Origin: Steinernema hermaphroditum
Lineage: Eukaryota; Nematoda; Chromadorea; Rhabditida; Steinernematidae
DNA length: 64,000 nt
Assembly (NCBI GenBank): GCA_030435675.1
Contig: CM059622.1
Location: 15,624,001 to 15,688,000, forward strand
Direction: 5' to 3'
Under the pieces are notes generated by a model that was not told the origin of the DNA, made no database searches, and was given only the letters and a program-made list of their open reading frames with translations. This document shows, piece by piece, positions 1 through 9,736 of the stretch. Made by a program: the position numbers and the translations under genes. Position 1 is the first letter of the stretch. Each line of letters starts with the position of its first letter.

Positions 1-3000
1 AGGACCTCGGACTGGCAACGGCTTGGGATCTAGGATCACTGGGACCAGGACGCCCACTTGGACCTGCTGTGGCCGGCGCTCGGGCTGACAGTCCGCTTGG
101 GCCTGGATTGTCAGCGCCTGCTGGAACTCTCGCGGCCGGAGGGTTGACCTGGGGTCCATTGACAGGAGCGATTTGGCCTTGTGCTGATGGCCCTAAAAGA
201 CTCAACATTTTTGATAAACAATTGAGTAGTACCTCCTTGTTGAGCCTGTTGGGCTGCTGGTTGTTGTGGACCTACTGGGGCCGGGTTTTGGGAGGCGCTT
301 CCATTCGGACCAGGGCCAGCTTGAGCGTTCTCAGCTGGACGCTCAGCGCTCGGCCCTGGTTGGGCTGGACTGTTGGCAGATGGACCAGCGGCTGAAGTTG
401 TTTTTATGGTAATGATTTCTCAAATCTACAGTATACCTCCTGCAGGAGCGTTCACTCTCGGTGGCGCTTGAGGAGCCAAGTTTGCACTCGGGCCAGGGTG
501 CGCAGCCTGATCAGGTCTTCCTGCGGGCGCGCCTGGAGCAGGGGCTTCGGCCTGAGATGGGCCCGTTGGAGGTCTCGCTTGGACCGCGGCCGCTACAGAA
601 CCTGAAGTGCGCCTTTTGTGATATCGAATCAGTTAGGTCGTGTTATACCCTCGTTAGGAGCGCCGCTTCTCTGTCCGGCTGCGTTGGGCGCCACTGGTTG
701 GTTTGGCGGTGGAGCGGCCTGTTGAGCTGGCGCAGGAGCTCGTGATGCTGCGGCGGCAGGTCCTAAAAGGCCTCAGTTCAATTTGAGCCATTTCTATAGG
801 TGCATACCTCTTTGTGACATCGAAGATCGCTGTGCAACCCCGGGACCTCTCATTGCCATATTGGCTCCGTTTGGCGGTCGTGGCAAACCTCTTGAGGGTC
901 CAGCAGGGTTCGAGGGCCGGGCTGGCCTTAATGGCCCCTGAGCTTGGGCAGGGGCGACTGATAGTTCGTTTAAGATGTAGTCACGAGAATATTGTTACCT
1001 CTCTGAGCATTTGGGCCTCTTCCTGAGCGGGGTTGCTGCGCGGGCCGAGGGGCATTATCGAGGACGTCGAGGAGGCTGGGCAGTTCTAGCTCGAACTCCG
1101 ACGGGCTTTCGGCATCTTCGTCTAAATTGAATTTGCTTTACCTTTAGACAGAAGCATTATTTTTGTGCTACCCTCTTCTCTTGGTTGCGAGAAGACGTTA
1201 AGTTGACGATAGGGAAGAGGGGCTCCAGCCATCGGTCCTTAAGAGGAATTGATGAGTACTTCAAGTACAGTACATATAAACTACCGATGTTCATGCTGAC
1301 ATTGGGTCTAGACGTGGATGGACGATCGCTAGGGCCGCTTCCTCTGGCGCCACCCGATGACTCACCACCCGCTGGACCAGTTCCACTGGTACCCGTCGAT
1401 AGCCCACTTCCACCGGGGCCATCTGAAGGTCCATTTTCGTTGGAGCCATTCGAAGGTCTATTTTCGTTGGAGCCATCCGAAGGTCCATTTTCGTTGGAGC
1501 CATCCGAAGGTCCATTTTCGTTTGAGCCATCCGATGGATTTCCCAAATTACTCGGTGCGTTAGCGACAGAATTAGAATTCGAGGGCAGTCCACGATCGGC
1601 AGATTCTGCAAAAAAATGCCTTGCAATGGTGACTGGAAATATGAAAAATTCACCTTCGTTCCCAAGATCCTCTTTTGCCTCGACCTTGTTTTGCGAAGGT
1701 TCATTGCTCGCGCTCGATCTTTCCTCGCTGCCGTCGTTTTGTTCGGATTCATTTTGAGATTCCCGGGCAGCTTCTTTTGCCGCACCTTCCGCCTTAGGCT
1801 CTAAAATGTGTTTGAGCATAGAAGGCTTCTTTCCAATTAAACACAAAATGTGATGCTTTAGCACTTTCTGGCGTAAATCAAATTTGATTAGCAGTTTGAA
1901 AAACGGCCCTTGAAGATCAGCCAATTTAAGTTGGTCAGCTAGTTAGTTTTACGTACAATGCTTTGCACAGCTTTTCCAATGGTTTTTAAGAGAAGCCTTT
2001 GCGAAAGACTGGCCTGTACACGAATCTTAATCGACACGTACCTCCATCGGAAGGCGGCGGGTGTGCATCGAGCTGAGAGCCTTCTTCTGGGGCGCTTAAA
2101 TTGCTCGCAGAGGATCCTTCCTTGCCGGTGGTCGCATCTAAGAAAAAAACAGGTCACCAAATAGAACAAAAGTTCTTTTATTATTTCCCAAATAGTACTG
2201 CTGTTTTCACTTTACCTAGAACAGCTTCATCGAATAACTATCAAGGTGTAAAATGAGGCTTCTGTACCCTTTATGTTTATCTGTATTTACTTATTATGAG
2301 ATGTTATGCAGTACAGGGATAGCATTGACGCCAATGTACGTTTTGGTCTACATCGATTTGGTCTACAACACTTAAGGTAGTGACGGCGCTGAGCCTATCG
2401 CACACTGACCACACCAAATCCCATCCCCTCTATCAAGATTCACCAAATCCAATCCTCATCTGGCACTTGGATTCCCTTGTGAATCGGTTTTACTTAATTA
2501 AGGAAGACATTGTTTAGATGCATAGACTGAAAAAAAGACGTATGTTTGTTTTCAGAATCACCCTTGTATGCTTAAGGACCAGTTAAACATACCTCCTTCC
2601 TGAGGAGGTCGAGCATCCAAGGGCTGCGGACCTCCATCTCGGCCGTCTGCAGGCTTTGGAGGCGACGATTCCTTGGAAGTCACCGATTCTAAGAAATGAA
2701 AAGCAGTGCAAAGAGCACGGTCACACACTAAGTGCTATTACCTTCATCTGCCGCTTTAACGGCCACATCATTGCCGTCCTTCGTATCTGCACCGCGCTGA
2801 TCCTCTGGGCGTTCCTTTAACTCCGAAGCCTCATCGTTGGCTTCTGAAACGGACATAAAAGTGTTGATGAACTCAGTGCAGAGTCGTATTACCTTTCTCG
2901 CAGCGGGGGGAGGTCGGAAGCTCGTGGAAGCACTCGACCGTCATCTCTACGACACCCATCGCGCGGACCCGTCGTTCTAAGAAAACCATTGTATCGGTGC

Positions 3001-6000
3001 AGAAAAGCCAGAATCAGAAAATTACCTCCTGCCCGAGCCTCTGCTTCAAGGTCAACTTCTCGCCCTTGCTCCTTCCCCTCTGTTTCGAAGACATCCTTTT
3101 CTTCGGTCCCCTCCTTGTCCGTTGGTTCTGCATTTTCGTCGGCGTAATCGTCCGAGTTTCTTCGGGATTCGACGCTTGCCTCATTAGCGTTATCCCCATT
3201 TTCGGTACTGATTTGATTCTGATTTACCTCTATGGGACCTTCAACAGGTGCCATAGCGCTCTCATCTACAAAATATTATGGGGATCTATGGCTGATACCG
3301 CATGAATATACCTTTATCTTCGACACTGTTCACTGGCGAGTGTGATGGCGTATCCGTATCCATCGATGCACCATCTTCTGAAGGACTGCTGGCTGGAGCC
3401 GGCGATGAAGACGAAGATTCGGATGGCTCACTGTCGCTTATTTCTTTAGAATCAGCGGCATTCTCCGATTCTTTAGGCGGAGAATTTTCCACTGGATAAA
3501 CATTATTTTAGGAGCCTTGAGTTGGATACCTGAGAGTGGGGCAGTTTCCTGTGCAGGCTGAAGCTGCACCTCTGGCTGTGGCTCACGGATTGGTGATTCC
3601 GAAGCCGTGTCTTCCTCAGATGCCTTCATTTCGGCAGAATCCTCAGGTTCAGGAGATTTTGAAGTTGCTGATAAAGTGATATTGTTTAAGGAAGATACTA
3701 CAGGAAGATACCTTGCATTGGCTCCGAACCAGCTAGCTTTGGATCGGCGACAGATGCTTCAGCTACCTCAAATGAGTTGTCCTCTATTCCATTAGGTGCC
3801 TCCGAAGTTTCGGTTTCTTCGGTGCTTTTAGGTTTGACAGATTCCTCCATTTGTTCCGCCACTTGAGATTGAGCGTCAGGTTCTATCGATGCTGATGCCT
3901 GATCTCTCAAATTCTCGCCTTCAGAGGACTCTCGGGGCGCTCCAGATTGCGTGTTATCTTTGATATCGTTTTCTGGCTCAGGGGATTTCGAAGCACTCCC
4001 TAAATGAACACCATTTGAGGAAGATATAAGACTACGCTACCTGAGATCAAGGCCGATTCTTGTGTCGGCGCCAATGGGTCCTCTGCTGGTTCTGACTCTT
4101 CAGCGGCTGAGCTATCCTCTTCATCAGTTACGTCTGGCAGATCGGACTGTTCAGAGCCGTCAGACTCAAAAGAACCCTCAGAGTCTGAGTTGTCATCTAG
4201 AAAAGCACCATTTGATGGATCTATAGAGATATAATACCTGCAGAATATTCTCCTGCCGACTGTGATGCATCTGATGCTTCTTCTGATGGATCCTCTTCAT
4301 CATTGCTCTCCTGGGCTGGATCGGAAGCTTTTGCCTGTCCAGATACCGATACGGTAGAGGGGGCAGATCCAGTTGCATTTGGCAGATCAGCATTCTCAGA
4401 TTGGGTGCCTGGTTCCGGCGACTCCAAGTTGTTCCCTAGAGAAACGCCGATTGAGGAAAGCATAAGAGCCAGGTACCTGAGGAGAGGACAGATTCCTCTG
4501 CTGGCTCTGACGGCTGGTTGGTGGCTACACCTGACATGGTGCCTTCGTTAGATGGACGCGCTTCTACGGTGGGCCCAGGAGTTGATATAGATTGATCTGA
4601 GGGCTCTGCTTGCCCGCCGACCATTGCCGTGCACACAAGCACAGTTTCAGACCTCTCTGGACTGAAGGCCCACGACGGGGCAACTGACATGCTACATAGA
4701 TCCTCTAGGGTGTCCATTTTGGAGGGCACAGTTGATTCATTACTTTCGCAAAAAGCTTCCTCTCGTTCAAGGTTCTTCATCAACTCATTCATGTCCTCAG
4801 ATTCAGTGACATTCTCTGACCCAGCCAATTTCGAAGCGATCACTAGATGGAATCCAATTCATATAAAAAGAAGAATAAACTACCTAAAGATGGAGAACTT
4901 TCTGAAGTCTCCATATAGAGGTCGGCAATAGGTGCCTTTGGAGACGCAGCTGATGATGAAGAGGCGTCCACGGACATATCCTCTACATTGGAGGACTCGG
5001 ATGGCGATACGAGCGAAAGTTCACTGGGATCAGGACAGATTCCTCCGCTATCACACGTATTCTCTGATTCAAGGTAATTCTGTTCCTCCGGATTTGCATC
5101 TAAAGAACCTTGAATGAGATAGAGTGATGTAGAAGCAGTAAGATACCTTCCTGTGCTGTCGCTGCTGGTCGCTCGTGTGCAACTGACTCTAATGCTTTGG
5201 CAAATTCCTCAGATAGATCCACATTTTCTACTTCCAGAAAATCAGGTGACACAGAACTAGTTCGCGATTCCTGGTGCCTACACGGTTCGACTTGGTCAGA
5301 CGGCGACGCATTTCCAGAATTCTCTAGTCGAGGTAAACTCGAATTTTCCACTAGAACGATAGTGTATCGTCCACGAATCAGCAACCACGATTCAAGAACT
5401 TAAGATTACAGGAACTCAAGACTCGTGGTACGATTTCAAGAGTAGCCAATGGTTTCAAAGGTTACCTTTCAAAGGAATGCCTAATTTCAGCTCGTATTGA
5501 GTGGATTGAGTGGCACCTTGTGAAAATTTCCTATCAGCTCGCTAAGGTTTCTACTTTAAAACCAGAAAATGCACAACTGACTTATGGGCCATTTTGGGTG
5601 GAAATAGGGAATTTCTTCATCATTCTCACTGTACGAAAAGGTAGGACAATCAGGTCTTACGGCAGTCAATTTGGGAGTACACAAGGGAGGGACAACCTTT
5701 TCTCGTCCTCACTGAAGTAGGTATAAAAAAAGAGAATCCCGTCTTTCGGCGTCCCTCAAGTGACCCCACAATACATTAGTCCATTCCGTTCTACAGTGCT
5801 GAATTTAAACGTTGGCATTCGACCCGTTTTTGATGAAGCGGCCCAATGTGAAAAAGATGGACTAGTTAGTGATTTACCTGAGGGTGGGCCAGATCCTTGT
5901 GCTGATTCGGAAAGCTCTCCGGTGGGCTCTCCTGTCTTCGATAATGCGGATTCTCCGCTTGGTAGATGCTCTTCTGCAGCTGGTTCAGCTCTGGATGCAG

Positions 6001-8771
6001 GAAGAGTCTCAGCTACTTCCGCATGTGCTGTTTGTTGTTCCTCAACGACGTCGCCCGTATTTTCAGATCCAATGACATGCTCTAGTTCAGCAGCATTCGA
6101 GTTGCGCACTAAAGAAGGTTAGCCCAAGGAAGTAGACAAGCAAAGTACCTGATCGTAGATAATATTTCCGTACTGGTGCCGGCTGTTGGCGTTGCGAGCG
6201 CACACGGCGTTGGACGGGCTTCTTCGGTTGTTTCGGCGGCTGCGTTGTCTTTCGAGGACGTCCTCTTCGTCTTTTCACGGTCTTTTCGGGAATCGGAGGT
6301 TCAGGGCTCGGTGTAGGAGAAACTGAGATGGACGTGTTGTGTGTTATGGATATATGCACCTACGCATTTCATCAGACGACTCAATTCCCGGGGGAAGGCT
6401 GTGTTTTGGAGCCTGAGCAGGTCTACGAGCTGGAGGGAATGGAGGAGCTGGGGGAGGTCCTGCAGCAGGTCTACGAGCTGGAGGGAATGGAGGAGCTGGG
6501 GGAGGTCCTGCAGCAGGTCCACGAGCTGGAGGAAGTGGAGGAGCCGGAGGAGGTCCTGCAGCAGGTCTACGACCTGGAGGAAGTGGAGGAGCTGGTGGGG
6601 GTCCTGCAGCAGGTCTACGAGCTCGAGGCAGTGGAGGAGCCGGAGGAGGTGGAAGTGGAGCCGGTGCAGCTAGAGCTGGAGCTGGTGGAGATGGAGGTGA
6701 CTCCAGAGACATCGGGACGAGGTTCACCGTACACGCTAATAATAGTTATTGTTATGTTGTGAAATAATTCAAGAACTAAGGACTTAAAAGACCGAAAAGG
6801 GCAAAAAACAACGAACTTTGTTTGTGTGGATAGGGCTTGATACAGTGAAAATGGGCCACAAACTCAATAATTCGACATATAAAATTGTATGATACGATAT
6901 GTAGTCTGTGTATAACCTGCTTTTGTTTCCTGTTTGCCGTCAGTATATTGTCTAGGGATCAGAAGAATCTATATTGGGTAAGCACTTAACGTTTGCTTAT
7001 GGTGACCCATTTTAAATGCATCTAGCCAACAATCGCTAAAGCCTTGTGTGGCTCCTTACCGATTTTCGCCACCTCCCTAACAGTTGATTTCACAGAACGT
7101 CGCCGAGCCGCAGGCGCACGGGAAGTCGCTCGAGAGGCAGATCGACGAGTCTTCACTGGCGATGCATCTTTTCTTTCCGGTTTTCTCGACATCGATCTTG
7201 TCCTCGACGCGATGCCCGTTCTCGGCTGACTCCTCCGAGCTGCTGGGGCTACAGAGCCAGCCTTCTTCGGAGGCCTTCCGCGTCGGCGAATCGGTTCTGA
7301 AGTATTCTGTGACGGAACAGTACAAGGCCACCAGTCTTACGCGGCGGTTCCGGCTCAGTAAGCTCTTCGTCACTCGATTCTTCACTCGACTCTTCACTAG
7401 AGCTGCTCTTCTCTCGCCTGAAGTTAGGCCGGTTTTCTCTATGGTGTGACATTGTCGGCCTATTCGGTCCTAAAACAGATCTTAGTATGATCATGAATGA
7501 TCATCTGCAGTTGTATTCAGCATTCTTTGCTCGCGAGGGGCTAATAAATAAATGGCAGAAGACGACCTCCTCCTGTCCTCTTCTGACGAAATTTTTTATA
7601 CCATTGTGAGAGTAAAAAATTCTTTTAAAGTTGCCGACTCAGTGAAATTTCGAGGCCGGTTCGCCTAGCCGGCTCGGCTCAGTATTTCGCAATCCGAGCC
7701 GGAGCCGGCTCAGCCTTGGTTGGCTTCAAGCCAAATTGGGATTTCAAAAGCCGGCTTCCGGCTCGCCTCGGCTCTAACTCAGTTGGTATCTCTGTTAGAG
7801 ATATTTAAAATTAAGGTCTTACTCTCACTCAAGTAGTTGATATCGGTTGTGCTCCGCTGCAAATATAATTGAAGCGAGCGAGATTCGTACTCCGTGAGAT
7901 CGATCTTTCGTCCAGGCATTCGAACGGGAGCAGTTGGACGATGAGCAATGGGGTCTGAAAATTTGTGCAACTTCAATTGGTGGATGTTCTTAAAAGCAAA
8001 GTTCATTGGATGTAGGATAACTATCCCCTATCCCCATTACCCCCTTCTAATGTAGCGTACGTGGAAAGACTCATTCGGACATAACTTACATCGTACTGCT
8101 TCAGCGTTGTGTCGGAACACCTGACGAGGAGGAGGCGGAGAAGAGTCGTCTGAAATACGAGGCCTTTCAAACACTTTTGATAGTCATCCAACACTACTTT
8201 ATATTGAATTATGTTAAGAATATTCCGCAACAGAATAATAGATGTTTCAAAGACCTTCTCAGCAACCAAATCTTAATTTTTATTTTGCTCCACTTACCGT
8301 CAGCGTCGTTGTCGTCTTCGATGTGCCGGTAGACTCGTCGACGACGACGGCGAGGTACATAAGGAGGAATGTCGTCTGAAATGTTTTGTGATGACCTATC
8401 ACAAAACCCTTCGGTCACTTACCGTCTTCCTCGCTGTCAGAAGCCTTGCGCTTGCGGAAAACCTGTCGCTGCCTAAACCCAACTCCTCTAGCTGAAACAT
8501 GTACATCGCTATTCCGATCTTTGAACCGAGATCTTACACGTCCCACTCGACGTAGATGGCGAACTTCTAGGAGAAGGAGAAGGAGTCATCGATCTTCTCG
8601 CCGGCGGAGGACTCGGCGGAGACGGGGTGCGCGATCTCGTTCTCCCTCGCGATCTGCCTGTAGAGTGGAAATGTAATCAATGACAAAAGAGTGATTTGTA
8701 CGTGATTTTGAGCGGGACCGCTTCGCCGCCTTCTGCGCGATGGCTGCAGGATTCGGCCTTTTTCGGTCCAT
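1..8771 (-). CDS. Giant multi-exon disordered nuclear-type protein, RS/AT-hook/proline/acid rich; 3' end beyond window
   Basis: I do not recognise this protein. Exons read on the minus strand are 8702-8771 (ATG at 8771), 8538-8657, 8423-8491, 8298-8375, 8090-8149, 7823-7954, 7341-7469, 7060-7296, 6364-6735, 6149-6322, 5878-6108, 5147-5350, 4884-5099, 4477-4842, 4238-4435, 4041-4196, 3712-3999, 3530-3667, 3312-3491, 3026-3265, 2893-2976, 2742-2843, 2593-2688, 2042-2137, 1654-1800, 1285-1605, 1142-1237, 999-1121, 808-957, 649-762, 437-592, 233-391 and <1-192. Every junction has GT/AG and is phase 1, and every internal exon is divisible by 3. The order of composition is: a basic RS-like start, two AT-hook cores (RGRPPK, RGRPRK), a proline repeat exon, about 15 acidic Ser/Glu/Pro exons, then Pro/Ala/Gly-rich exons. 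No folded domain is visible. A chromatin or nuclear scaffold role is inference from the AT-hooks and basic segments. Some exons may be alternative, and 5351-5877 may hide one I missed. Confidence 0.72.
1428..1535 (-). repeat. 27-bp in-frame tandem repeat inside exon 1285-1605
   Basis: Four units of 27 bp encode a nine-residue repeat, G-P-S-D-G-S-N-E-N with small variants. The unit is a whole number of codons, so length change would not shift the frame. It lies in one exon of the giant minus-strand gene. Confidence 0.85.
5351..5877 (-). other. Longest gap between assembled exons of the giant gene
   Basis: This 527 bp intron is large for the gene. I found no exon with the house style (phase 1, multiple of 3, acid or proline rich). 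A minus-strand GTAA donor near 5465 lacks a convincing partner acceptor. Confidence 0.4.
6416..6655 (-). repeat. 48-bp in-frame tandem proline repeat inside exon 6364-6735
   Basis: About five units of 48 bp encode a 16-residue unit of the form A-R-R-P-A-A-G-P-P-P-A-P-P-F-P-P. The first units are nearly identical and later ones diverge. The poly-proline cores resemble profilin/SH3/WW ligands; that is family knowledge and not proof of binding. The opposite strand is also open across the repeat. Confidence 0.85.
7470..7822 (-). other. Intron of the giant gene with GAGCCGGCTC-type palindromes
   Basis: This 353 bp intron holds several interleaved GAGCCGG/CCGGCTC words around 7640-7780, including self-complementary GAGCCGGCTC. 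Similar GAGCC-type words recur elsewhere in the window (34.1 and 37.4 kb). No coding exon is seen. Confidence 0.5.
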
Positions 8772-8794
8772 TCTCGATAAGGCCTCTAAAGATT
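8772..8794 (-). other. 5' leader and splice acceptor of the giant gene
   Basis: A TTTCAG acceptor ends at 8795 (minus strand), 23 nt before the ATG at 8771. No convincing upstream coding exon was found. In nematodes an acceptor this close to the start codon is typical of spliced-leader trans-splicing, but a 5' UTR intron would look the same. Confidence 0.45.
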
Positions 8795-9517
8795 CTGAAA
8801 TAGACGTGCAAATTATAAATTAAGAGATTCAATAGAAATATCTCGAACCGACAGTAGCTGAAACAGCGACACAACGAACGATTGGAAACCCCTATTTTAT
8901 CATTATTCCACCCTCCACAGCGATTGAGGGATACCCCGAATGTAGGGTAAAACACGACAATCCAATCTGGTCGTCTTGAGGGAACCAACACGGGAGTTCA
9001 TGAGGACTTCTCGGACTTAATGACCCAACACAATTAGCATCACTGCCTAAAGTCCAAAGTAGGCCTCGATCGTTCTGTGCATCTTACTAGATCTCACTCA
9101 AGGTATTTACCGTTTAACTGGACAGGCAGCAACCGGATGTTGCGTTGAAAATCCGGAGTTCTGAGTCGAAATATGTTTTTGTCCAGTTTTTGATCTTTTT
9201 ATTCTACACGATTTCCTCTGATGTGGTCATTTGTGGAAGATTAGCGACGCCAAGAGAGTGCTATGTGAACAGAAATCACTCAACTCAAAGTGGGGGTCAA
9301 TTTGGGAACATGCGGTCTCCGTAAATTTTACATTTGGGAATCCAGCGGTCATTTTTTCCTCATTTGTCCTCACTGGGCTCAGGTACTATTTCATCCTTTT
9401 GAGAGTTGCTCACGTTTTGATAGATGACGAACACATTGATGGGTCTAAGACCCAACGATTTAGGTAGTTGAAGGCAGTCTTCGTCCATTACACGATTAAT
9501 ACCCGGGCGATTAGGGT
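8795..9517. other. Intergenic, no feature seen
   Basis: It contains short non-coding ORFs only. The start of the giant gene faces this stretch, so its promoter should lie here, but no TATA or Inr pair stands out. Confidence 0.4.
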
Positions 9518-9736
9518 AAAAAAGAGCCCACAGGAACATATCCTTTTCAACCTGTTGTCGAGCTATTCCGTGGTTTGCTGTTTGAGAATGCTGTTCGAAA
9601 AGTTGACAATGCTTTTTAGATCACATTGTCTAAGCTGGAATCTCCGATGGTGCTCGGAAATGACGAAAGCTGCAATAGATGCGTGAGATAGCTCGACAAT
9701 AGGTTGAAAAGGATATGTTATGGTGGGCTCTTTTTT
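9518..9736. repeat. Inverted repeat with about 49-bp arms
   Basis: The left arm (9518-9566) and right arm (9689-9736) are nearly perfect reverse complements. Each contains the GAGCCCAC word, a CATATCC core and a GTCGAGCTA end, separated by about 120 bp. It looks like a small foldback or MITE-type element. No target-site duplication was recognised. Confidence 0.75.

Noticed and set aside
1157..1924. 255-codon minus-strand ORF read as one exon
   Set aside because: It runs through three separate exons and their introns (1285-1605, 1654-1800 and part of 1142-1237 in the wrong frame). Clear GT/AG sites and phase-1 agreement support the spliced reading.
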